Source: Acidobacteriota bacterium (GTDB taxonomy: Bacteria; Acidobacteriota; Blastocatellia; RBC074). From it: 35,697 nt of DNA. The stretch is from positions 116,528 to 152,224 of the forward strand of contig JACPYM010000059.1 in NCBI GenBank assembly GCA_016196035.1, in the 5' to 3' direction. Positions within the stretch are counted from its first letter, which is position 1; each line of letters begins with the position of its first letter. Positions 7,748 to 14,649 of the stretch are shown here, in pieces. The notes below the pieces were generated by a model. It was not told the DNA's origin. It saw nothing but the letters and a program-made list of their open reading frames with translations, and made no database searches. The translations under genes and the position numbers were made by a program.

Positions 7748-9130
7748 TCACGCTACCGTGTCTGGATTCTCCGGCGTCAACAGCTTCATCGCGCGCGTTG
7801 CGTGGCCCAGCGCGATGACGATGTCGCTGATGAATTTGTCGCTGAGCGTGCGCCGCAACACCGCCCAATCCAGCGCGCGCAATTTGACGATGCTGTCATA
7901 CATCGCTTGCTCGCCCGCCTGAATGCGTTGCTCTTGCGCGGGCGTGAACGTCACCAACTTGTGCAGCTTGGCGTAATTGATTGATTCAAACGCATGACCC
8001 AACAGTTTGACGCGCGCCCGTTGTTTGAAGGCTTCCAGGGCAATCGCTGGCGAGCCTTGCTTTTGCGCCGCAGCCTTGCTCTCAGCCTCATCGTATTCCT
8101 GGTCGCTGGCGAGCGCGTCGCCTTTCAGCCGATACGTCGCCAGATCGAGCGCCTGTTTCAACCGTTGCGGCACCTCGTTGTTCGTGTAGCCGTGCTGCCA
8201 GCACGACAAAAAGCCATAGACCGAATGCAGCCCGAAGCAACTGTACTCTTTGATCTTTTCGCGGAAGTTCACCGGCGCCGTCTCACCGCGCAGCAACGCC
8301 GCCTGGCCCAACGCACAATTGCTTTCGTATTCGGCCAAGCTGCGATCAAGCACCGCCGCCAGCTCGATCTTTTCGCCGTAAGCATTCGTCCACGTCGCTT
8401 GCGCGGGCGGCAGCAGAATCGAAAACGCGATCAACCCCCACGGCAAATGTTCGTGCACCAATTCGCCCCGCCCGTGCGCCAGCGTCGAAACCGGGTCATA
8501 GCGGAATTGGCGGTCATCGAATTTGAACAGATCGCTCGGATCACAACGGAATAACTGCCGCGCGCTCTCACTCACATCGCGCAGCGTGTAGCGATTCGCG
8601 CCTGCCACGACCGGCTGATCCAGGCTCACGCCCGCTTCCAAAAAGGTTTTCAGAAAGCTGTTCTCGTGCACCTCGGCATCGCGTTTGAAAAACACGAAGC
8701 GTTTCCCGTTGACCTCTTTGTCGGCGGCGTAGCGCGTACACAGATGTTCAACCGCGTTCGTGCCGTCCGCCAGCTTGAAGCCTTTACCAAACGCCCGCAC
8801 CGCGTGGATCAGCGCCGACGCATTGCCCAAATCGCGCGCGTAATGCTCGACCATCTCATTGATCGCCCGCAACGCATTGGCCTGATCGGCCGGCAACGTC
8901 ACCGGCGACAGATTCTTGCCCGCCGAACGCGGCGCGGTCGAAGCGAAACTCTGCGGCTTGGCTTCGTCAAACCAACCCGCGTTGTAGGCAGCGGCAGCAC
9001 CAACGCCAGCGGCGGCGAGCGCACCTACGCCCAGCAGCATGAAATTGCGGCGGCCCGGTTCGGGCGGCGTAGTCGCAGAAGTGGCAGTGTTTTTGAGTTC
9101 TTGTTTCGGTTGTTTGGTCTTCTTACTCAT
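7748..9130 (-). CDS. Conserved-looking protein of unknown function with Tat-like signal
   Basis: A 460-residue protein that I do not recognise. The N-terminus is a charged, Lys/Thr-rich tail followed by PGRRNFMLLGVGALAAAGVGAAAAY, a twin-arginine-like motif plus hydrophobic helix, so it is probably exported by Tat or anchored in the membrane. The remaining ~400 residues have no membrane segments and appear largely alpha-helical. His- and Cys-containing segments stand out (ELVHEHLPWGLIAF, EYSCFGLHSVYGFLSCWQHG) and might bind metal or form an active site; that is only a suggestion. It is the first gene of a probable operon with the HEAT-repeat protein and has a good promoter at 9196-9224. There is no strong Shine-Dalgarno sequence. 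The function remains open. Confidence 0.85.
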   Translation of the reverse strand: MSKKTKQPKQELKNTATSATTPPEPGRRNFMLLGVGALAAAGVGAAAAYNAGWFDEAKPQSFASTAPRSAGKNLSPVTLPADQANALRAINEMVEHYARDLGNASALIHAVRAFGKGFKLADGTNAVEHLCTRYAADKEVNGKRFVFFKRDAEVHENSFLKTFLEAGVSLDQPVVAGANRYTLRDVSESARQLFRCDPSDLFKFDDRQFRYDPVSTLAHGRGELVHEHLPWGLIAFSILLPPAQATWTNAYGEKIELAAVLDRSLAEYESNCALGQAALLRGETAPVNFREKIKEYSCFGLHSVYGFLSCWQHGYTNNEVPQRLKQALDLATYRLKGDALASDQEYDEAESKAAAQKQGSPAIALEAFKQRARVKLLGHAFESINYAKLHKLVTFTPAQEQRIQAGEQAMYDSIVKLRALDWAVLRRTLSDKFISDIVIALGHATRAMKLLTPENPDTVA

Positions 9131-9195
9131 CGTTTCTTTGGAGCGTGAACATCAGCGGTTTGTGACGGGGAACGTTTCGGCAGGCAACGTGGGCG

Positions 9196-9224
9196 AAAGT
9201 AAGGGATGCCCTTTGACGTGTCAA
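9196..9224 (-). promoter_or_regulatory. Sigma70-type promoter for the unknown/HEAT operon
   Basis: On the minus strand a perfect TTGACA (9219-9224) is separated by exactly 17 bases from TACTTT (9196-9201), giving a transcription start near 9189 and a leader of roughly 60 bases before the ATG at 9130. Confidence 0.6.
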
Positions 9225-9263
9225 GCGGCCCTCATTGCTCAGCAAACGAGCGCAGCGAGCAAG

Positions 9264-9368
9264 ACAGTACGGGGAGCGTGAGCGACCTGAACCTTGGCAA
9301 GCCAGGCACAAAAGGGAAGCCAAACCGCCAAACACCGAGGCTCAGGTCGCTCACGCTCCCCGTACTGT
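9264..9368. repeat. Inverted repeat overlapping the 3' end of the Roc-TIR gene
   Basis: A 27-base arm at 9264-9290 (ACAGTACGGGGAGCGTGAGC and on) is exactly reverse-complementary to 9342-9368, with a 51-base loop. The right arm contains the stop codon and the last codons of the LRR-Roc-COR-TIR gene. The rest lies in the intergenic space and could terminate that transcript. Confidence 0.9.
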
Positions 9369-11825
9369 ATCAACGCGTTTGCGCATCTGCCCCACCGCCT
9401 TCTTAATCCCTTCCTCCACCAACGCCCACGCCTCATCGCGCGGGGTGAATGCCGAAACCAGTTCGCCTTTGCGCGGCAGGTTCTCCAACGCGGCAAAATC
9501 TTCTTGATCCCAAGAGCATTTCGACAACAACACGGGCAACACGACCGCTCGTTTGTCGCGCACCATTCTCATCGCCAAAGGACGCTCTTTATCCGTGATG
9601 TAATCCGAAGCCAAAAAATTGCGGCTGACCATAAACAAAATAATCCGCGCTTCGGCCAAGCGCGCCTGAATCGTCTCGTCCCAGTCTTCGCCGGGCACGA
9701 GGTCGGTGTCGCGCCAGGGCGTGATGTAGCCGCGCCGCGCCAGCACTTTCAGGCTGGGCAGCAACTGCTTCACCTTTTGCTCGTCGGCGTGCGCGTAGCA
9801 GATAAACAGCGGCAACGGATTCTCTTTGGGCGCGCTGGCTTCGATGCTCTCGACTTCGCGCAGCGTGTCTTCGACCGGCACCATCACCGTTTGGCCGTCG
9901 GCGCGGCGCTCGGCACGGGCGGTTTCGTGGCGTTGGGACGCTTCGCGCAAGAGTTCCAGTTCCGTCCAGGCGCCGGGCTGGGCTTCGCTTTCGACGAAGG
10001 TGCGCACGGGCAGTTTGTCGTTGAGTACGCGCATTTCGGCGAGGATGAATTCCGCCAGCCAGACGCGTTCGTCGGCGTTTTCGCCCACCACATAAACATC
10101 GGTGAAGCGGCCTTCGTGATCGCCGCGCACCAGCGCCCGCGCCTGACCACGCGCCAGCACGACGCCGCGCAACCAGCGCGCTTGCTGTTCGCTCAAGGTG
10201 TGCGAACGGACGATGAAACGCGGCAACAGCCCCGGCGGGCGCACGTCGTCGTAGCGGAATTGAATCCGCCGCGCCCCGCCGCCCGTGAATTCGGTCAACG
10301 CGCCCGGCTGATTCGCATTCAGCAGCGCCGGTACCAGATAAAGCCCTTCGGCGCTCTCGACCGGGAAACACAACTCGAACTTTTCCATCAGCGCCAGTAG
10401 GAAAGCGTGCATGTGCGCTGGATAGTTGTGGGCATCGGGCAGCGCCTGGGCGAAGTCGCTGAGACGCATCTCGCCGTTGGTCTCGTGTTTTTGCAACCAG
10501 CGTAAGATCGTGTAAATGCCATCCACCAGCCAGCGCGGTTTCAGTACGCTAGTGTCGCGCAACCGCGTGTCATCGCGGTAATTCAACGCGATGCCCAGGC
10601 AATCCAGAATCGTCGCTAAAATCTCTTGCTCCTCCGCCTCTGTCACGCCCAACCCGGCGCAGATTTGGCGGTAGCCGGCAAAGCTCACGAAGCTGTCTGC
10701 CATCTCTTCCAGATGCGTGCGCACACGCGCCCAGGTCGGCGCAATTTTTTGCCGCACGCTTTCCATCTCACCGGCCAGTTGGCCGAGCCATTCGCCCAGT
10801 GGCGCGATGCCTTCGCGCGGGTCGCAATCCGTCCGCACTACGGCTTTCACTTCCGGGTATTTCTCTTGCAGGAAGTATTCATCCACGGTGAACGGGGACG
10901 CCTTGATCTGGTTGAGCGCGATGACCACAGGAGAGCCTTTGCCGTATGTGCGAATCAATCGTAGCCAGTATTCGGCCTCTTGCATGGGCCGACCCTGCCG
11001 TCCGCTGAGCACGATCAGATAAATGCTGCGTTCAGAGAAAAAGAACTGATGTGTCTGATGCAAAAACTCCTGACCACCAAAATCCCAGACGTGCGCTGTG
11101 ATAGTGGATTCGCCAGTCGTTAGCGGCAATTGATGGCGTTCGATGCCGGGCGTCTCCGGCTCGTGCTTTTTGTGTTTAGCGCCCCGCAACGCCTTGCTCA
11201 GCGAAGTCTTGCCCACGCGCCCGTGGCCCACCAGCAATAGCTTCACCTCGTCCAATGGTTTCGTGTGCTGTTGATGCTGACCAAAATAAAACGCCAGTAT
11301 CGCGCGCGGATCGGTGGCCTGGGCATTATAGTAATTTCTGGTGAACTGCCAGGTCGGACCCAGAATCTTCTGCGGCAGCCAAAGACCAGGGTTATCGTGG
11401 AGGAAAAGCTGCTTCAGTGCTTTCAACTGGCCTAGCGACTCTGGCAGCGCCTTTAGTTGGTTGTCGTTGAGGAACAGATTCTGCAACTGTGTGAGTTCGC
11501 CCAGCGACTTTGGCAGCACCGTCAATCGATTGCCGGAGAGGTAGAGCGACTGCAATTGATGGAGTTGGCTCAATGACTCCGGCAGTGCCGTCAGTTGGTT
11601 AAGCGAGAGGTTGAGCGACACTAAATTCTGGAACTGGCTCAACTGCTCTGGTAGCGTCGTCAGCTTATTGTTAGAGAGGTCGAGTTCTTCTAACCGCGTT
11701 AGTTGGCCCAGCGACTCCGGCAGTTCGGTGAGTCCCATATTGCTGAGGCCGAGGTTTTTCTTTCCCGAACGGTACGCCGTTTCAATCCTCTGTTCCGCTC
11801 TCAGATACGCTTCGTCTCGTGCCAT
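9351..11825 (-). CDS. LRR-Roc-COR-TIR protein (bacterial Roco GTPase with TIR domain)
   Basis: An 824-residue multidomain signalling protein. ATG 11825 is preferred over GTG 11831 because AAAGG is well spaced only for the ATG. Residues about 25-155 hold five 23-residue leucine-rich repeats of the pattern LxxLxxLxxLxLsxNxLtxLPes. The Roc GTPase domain follows with P-loop GHGRVGKTS (200-208), the G3 motif WDFGGQE (247-253) and G4 motif NQIK (305-308). A COR dimerisation region spans about 365-620. The C-terminus (about 673-800) is a TIR domain beginning LFICYAHADEQKV, with a conserved-position glutamate in SDYITDKERPLA that may be the NADase residue. By family knowledge LRRs sense, Roc-COR switches and TIR either scaffolds or cleaves NAD+. 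A role in phage defence or regulated cell death is inference. The last codons derive from an inverted repeat. Confidence 0.93.
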   Translation of the reverse strand: MARDEAYLRAEQRIETAYRSGKKNLGLSNMGLTELPESLGQLTRLEELDLSNNKLTTLPEQLSQFQNLVSLNLSLNQLTALPESLSQLHQLQSLYLSGNRLTVLPKSLGELTQLQNLFLNDNQLKALPESLGQLKALKQLFLHDNPGLWLPQKILGPTWQFTRNYYNAQATDPRAILAFYFGQHQQHTKPLDEVKLLLVGHGRVGKTSLSKALRGAKHKKHEPETPGIERHQLPLTTGESTITAHVWDFGGQEFLHQTHQFFFSERSIYLIVLSGRQGRPMQEAEYWLRLIRTYGKGSPVVIALNQIKASPFTVDEYFLQEKYPEVKAVVRTDCDPREGIAPLGEWLGQLAGEMESVRQKIAPTWARVRTHLEEMADSFVSFAGYRQICAGLGVTEAEEQEILATILDCLGIALNYRDDTRLRDTSVLKPRWLVDGIYTILRWLQKHETNGEMRLSDFAQALPDAHNYPAHMHAFLLALMEKFELCFPVESAEGLYLVPALLNANQPGALTEFTGGGARRIQFRYDDVRPPGLLPRFIVRSHTLSEQQARWLRGVVLARGQARALVRGDHEGRFTDVYVVGENADERVWLAEFILAEMRVLNDKLPVRTFVESEAQPGAWTELELLREASQRHETARAERRADGQTVMVPVEDTLREVESIEASAPKENPLPLFICYAHADEQKVKQLLPSLKVLARRGYITPWRDTDLVPGEDWDETIQARLAEARIILFMVSRNFLASDYITDKERPLAMRMVRDKRAVVLPVLLSKCSWDQEDFAALENLPRKGELVSAFTPRDEAWALVEEGIKKAVGQMRKRVDTVRGA

Positions 11826-11881
11826 CGCCACTGCCTTTCACTTGGGTTGAAGTTTGTGCGTAATCAGGAAAACGGGCGCAA

Positions 11882-12003
11882 CCTGGGTACGCATCGCTTC
11901 CAGCGTGCGGTCTCGGCAACAGACGTATGGATGCTGAAAGCGAACCCTCGGCCTCAATTCGTCCGACGCCAAGCCCGCACGCTGGAAGCGATGCGTACCC
12001 AGG
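11882..12003 (+). repeat. REP-like palindrome, copy 1 (downstream of RAYT gene)
   Basis: A 122-base element whose 29-base ends (11882-11910 and 11975-12003) are perfect inverted repeats, starting CCTGGGTACGCATCGCTTCC. Its unpaired centre matches that of the copy at 12689-12811 in the same orientation. It ends two bases before the RAYT stop codon and separates that gene from the LRR-Roc gene. Confidence 0.9.
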
Positions 12004-12004
12004 G

Positions 12005-12631
12005 TTAGCCAGTCTGGCTACGTCGTCGCGCGCTACTCCAGCGCCAGTCTTCCGGCTTTTCGCAAAGCCCTGCCTTGACCGGATTGTTTTCAATGTAGGC
12101 AATGGCATTGCGGTAATGTTGCTCGTTGCGGATGAACCGGTCGAATGGCTCGCGCTCCCAAAACTTGCCGGTACGCCCCAGCAGCTTGTTGCACTGGTTG
12201 GCCGTGAAGCTTTTCCAGGAAAAACTGATTTCACTCATGTCGAAGCCCGGCTTCGGCGTAAAAAGCGTGTGCACGTGATTGGGCATGACGCACCAAGCGT
12301 GCAGGGCATACCGTTCACCATCGAAATGTAACAAGGACTTCTCCACCTCCTCTGCCAACCGGTCATCACGCAGAAAGCAGGCACCGTAACCGCTATCGAG
12401 GTAATCCTGAATCCGCTTGCGCCGCTCAAGGTCGGCTTCCTTCTCTGGTAGCGTTTTCAGTTCCTCGCGCCAGCGCGCCAACACCTGCTGCGGTAACGCA
12501 TCGAAGAGATGAAAACTGAGGTGCTGCGTCGCAACATCGCCATCGAAATGCGGAAAGTAGCCGCGTGAATACCAGCCGTCAGGCGAATCCTTTTTCGCCA
12601 CGACTAAACGGCCTTTGAAGAACTTTGGCAT
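12005..12631 (-). CDS. REP-associated tyrosine transposase (RAYT, Y1_Tnp family)
   Basis: A 208-residue single-strand DNA transposase of the IS200/IS605-related RAYT group, which nicks at palindromic REP sequences through a phosphotyrosine intermediate. ATG 12631 is chosen because GGAGG lies about eight bases upstream; the longer in-frame extension has no ribosome site. The HUH motif is MPNHVH in AWCVMPNHVHTLFTP. The nucleophile region is the expected RFIRNEQHYRNAIAYIENNP block with conserved Tyr residues, followed by VKAGLC and WRWSS. Typical RAYTs share this length and motif order. Two palindromes flank the gene within 2 and 57 bases, the hallmark context. The gene appears intact, so the element may still be active. 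Confidence 0.95.
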   Translation of the reverse strand: MPKFFKGRLVVAKKDSPDGWYSRGYFPHFDGDVATQHLSFHLFDALPQQVLARWREELKTLPEKEADLERRKRIQDYLDSGYGACFLRDDRLAEEVEKSLLHFDGERYALHAWCVMPNHVHTLFTPKPGFDMSEISFSWKSFTANQCNKLLGRTGKFWEREPFDRFIRNEQHYRNAIAYIENNPVKAGLCEKPEDWRWSSARRRSQTG

Positions 12632-12688
12632 TGTGTCCTCCGTTACTCGCCAACTTGCACAGCGACACATTGAGACTCTCGGCACGAC

Positions 12689-12811
12689 CCTGGGTACGCA
12701 TCGCTTCCAGCGTGCGGTCTCGGCAGCAGACGGGTGGATGCTGAAAGAGAACCCTCCGGCATCAATTTATCTGCCGCCGAGACCGCACGCTGGAAGCGAT
12801 GCGTACCCAGG
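12689..12811 (+). repeat. REP-like palindrome, copy 2 (upstream of RAYT gene)
   Basis: A 123-base element with 36-base perfect inverted ends (12689-12724 and 12776-12811) around a 51-base centre. It matches copy 1 in order and orientation. The longer perfect stem suggests copy 1 has decayed in its inner arms. It ends four bases before the stop of the PLP enzyme gene. Confidence 0.9.
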
Positions 12812-12815
12812 TTGT

Positions 12816-14045
12816 TCAATCCCCATACCGCCCCACCGTTCGCCACACCTCCACCACCCGCTCGCCGCGCGTGCAATAGAGCCGGTCGTACAGGTTCACG
12901 TTCGGATCGCAGTGCGGCACGATCAGTTCGACGCGGTCGCCGACTTTGAACGCGCGGCTGGGCTGGTTGAAGGTCAGGATGCCGTGTTCGTCGCCGCCGT
13001 AACCCATCGTCACGCCGGTCACGCCTTTGAGTTCGGGCAGGTGCTTGGGCTTGTCCGAGGCGAAGGCCTTGATGCCCGCGTCGGTCGTCGCGTGGTCGTC
13101 GTAGCTCTGGCTGATGATCGTGCCCAGCACCGTCAGCGAGGGCGCGAAGTCTTCGTAAACCGCCCCGCCGCGCCCGCCAATCGAGCGGTACTCGACATCC
13201 ATAAACACATACGAACCGCATTGCAGTTCGGTCATCCCGCTTAGCTCCGGGTCAATGTTGTAGGTGCCCGTGCTGCCGCCGGACATGATCTCCAAGGGCA
13301 GGCCGCGCCGTTTCAATTCAGCAAAGGTTTCGAGCACTGGCGTCATCACCTTGGCCGAATGCGCCTGCCGGGCGGTAAAGGTGTTGACGTGCGCCGACGG
13401 CCCCGAATAGCCGTGGATGCCACGCAGGCGCAGGTTCGGCAGCTTGGCAATCTGTTCAGCCAGCGCGAGGGCGCGTTCGCCCGCCGGGATGCCGGTGCGG
13501 CGTCCGCCGGGATCAACGTCAAGCACGAGGTTGAGCTTCAATTTGGCACTGGCCGCCGCGTCGTTGAGTTGTTTAGCGTGATCGAGATTGTCTACGGCAG
13601 ACAGCGTATCGGGCGCGAGCCGCGTCAGTTTCAGCAAGCGTTCGATCTTGGGTTTGCCGACCAATTCAGTAGTGATGAGCAAACCGCGCAAGCCGGCGGC
13701 GGCAAAGGCTTCGGCCTCGCGGATGGTGGCGGCGCACAGGCCGATGGCTCCCGCTTGCATCTGGCGGCGCGCGATCTCTACGCATTTGTGCGTCTTGCCG
13801 TGCGGGCGCAGATTGATCCTGGCGGCCTTGGCGTGCGCGGCCATCTTCGCCAGATTGCTTTCGAGCGCGTCCAGGTCGAGCAACAACGCGGGCGTGACCA
13901 GATCGGCCTTGGTCAGCGTCTTGCCGTTGGTCAGGCGCGCGTCAACTTCGGCGGGCGTGTAGCCGGTTGTTTTTGTGCGCAAAATGGTAGGGGCGGCGAC
14001 TAGGCCGAGCCCGTTGCGTAGGATGGTGCGGCGCGAAGTTTTCAT
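12816..14045 (-). CDS. D-threonine aldolase / D-serine dehydratase-like PLP enzyme
   Basis: A 409-residue fold-type III PLP enzyme (alanine racemase N-domain plus the D-Ser dehydratase-like C-terminal domain), expected to act on D-threonine, D-serine or another beta-hydroxy-D-amino acid. ATG 14045 follows AAAGGAG by eight bases; a longer start lacks one. A Tat-like leader (KTSRRTILRNGLGLVAAP) predicts export, unusual for this family but common in this type of genome. The PLP lysine is Lys84 in RPHGKTHK. The ring-phosphate region is in SGGSTGTYN, and the C-terminal VPHCDPNVN carries the His-x-Cys-like metal-binding pattern of D-serine dehydratase relatives. No neighbour suggests a pathway. Activity class is confident; the substrate is not. 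Confidence 0.92.
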   Translation of the reverse strand: MKTSRRTILRNGLGLVAAPTILRTKTTGYTPAEVDARLTNGKTLTKADLVTPALLLDLDALESNLAKMAAHAKAARINLRPHGKTHKCVEIARRQMQAGAIGLCAATIREAEAFAAAGLRGLLITTELVGKPKIERLLKLTRLAPDTLSAVDNLDHAKQLNDAAASAKLKLNLVLDVDPGGRRTGIPAGERALALAEQIAKLPNLRLRGIHGYSGPSAHVNTFTARQAHSAKVMTPVLETFAELKRRGLPLEIMSGGSTGTYNIDPELSGMTELQCGSYVFMDVEYRSIGGRGGAVYEDFAPSLTVLGTIISQSYDDHATTDAGIKAFASDKPKHLPELKGVTGVTMGYGGDEHGILTFNQPSRAFKVGDRVELIVPHCDPNVNLYDRLYCTRGERVVEVWRTVGRYGD

Positions 14046-14082
14046 CAGTGTGGCTCCTTTGGATGAGATGCGTAGCACAGGC

Positions 14083-14112
14083 ATCAAAACGCAGGTTGGC
14101 GCAGAGTGTCAA
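14083..14112 (-). promoter_or_regulatory. Probable sigma70-type promoter for the PLP enzyme
   Basis: On the minus strand a perfect TTGACA (14107-14112) is followed after 18 bases by TTTGAT (14083-14088), four of six matches to the -10 consensus. It would give a leader of about 30 bases with the AAAGGAG ribosome site. Confidence 0.45.
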
Positions 14113-14165
14113 TACAACACCGGGCACATGAGTCTTTTGGCATTAAGTTTGGCGTTGATCTGCTC

Positions 14166-14350
14166 AAAGCCCTGAAAGGGCGAAATTCAGTAGCCCAGGG
14201 CAACGCCCTGGGTAGCGTTGAAGTAATAGACAAGCCCTGAAAGGGCGTAATAACCACCCACAATTTCGCCCTTTCAGGGCTTGGAAATCTCGTGATGCCG
14301 ATACCAGGGGCGTTGCCCCTGGCTATTGAATTTCGCCCTTTCAGGGCTTT
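14166..14350. repeat. Nested AAGCCCTGAAAGGGCG palindromic repeats
   Basis: Four copies of AAGCCCTGAAAGGGCG or its reverse complement lie in a forward-forward-reverse-reverse order. The outer pair extends to imperfect 49-base arms (14166-14214 and 14302-14350) that include GCCCAGGGCAACGCCCTGGG-like internal hairpins. The inner pair is 14232-14247 and 14267-14282. Together with the next repeat this accounts for most of a ~600-base stretch without a gene. Confidence 0.85.
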
Positions 14351-14394
14351 GGTCGTACTTGCTGGTTAGAGGAGCACATTTTCTATACTAGACC

Positions 14395-14549
14395 TTATCG
14401 GGATTAAGCTGGGGACTAACCACGGGGAACACGGAGGGCACGGGGAAATCGAGCAAAATACGTGCGGAAGAAGAGTTACGATTTGCTGGTTCGTTTATGC
14501 TTTCCCCTCATCCCCCGTGTTCCCCGTGGTTAATTTCTATTCCCGATAA
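14395..14549. repeat. Inverted repeat upstream of the hydrolase-NamZ gene
   Basis: Perfect 18-base arms (14417-14434, TAACCACGGGGAACACGG, and 14515-14532) are nested inside 9-base outer arms TTATCGGGA / TCCCGATAA (14395-14403 and 14541-14549). The repeat lies about 100 bases before the ATG at 14650. It may be a mobile palindrome or a structured leader. Confidence 0.75.
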
Positions 14550-14649
14550 TGTCTACTGTCTCATTGAGTTTACGTGTACTGGCGCAACCGCGTGCCGCAA
14601 TGGTAAAAAGCTGCCGTTCAAACATCATCCAACTTGAGGCAAAACCATC

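Larger units (their letters stand above)
11882..12811 (-). mobile_element. Possible RAYT-REP mobile unit
   Basis: The REP-associated tyrosine transposase gene is enclosed by two directly oriented, near-identical palindromic elements (11882-12003 and 12689-12811). This is the layout expected of a RAYT with its cognate REPs. Whether the 930-base block moves as one piece or only the palindromes are mobilised cannot be told here; no target-site duplication was found. Confidence 0.6.

Noticed and set aside
9294-10400. Long plus-strand open frame (368 codons) opposite the Roc-TIR gene
   Set aside because: It is antisense to a gene with unambiguous domains, starts in the repeat, and its translation is Arg/Gln/His-rich without family motifs, as expected from GC-rich codon bias.
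11390-11740. Tandem ~69-base periodicity considered as a DNA satellite
   Set aside because: It is explained by the 23-residue leucine-rich repeats encoded there.
14166-14350. Repeats considered as a small CRISPR array
   Set aside because: Units are inverted rather than direct, spacing is irregular, and no cas genes are nearby.
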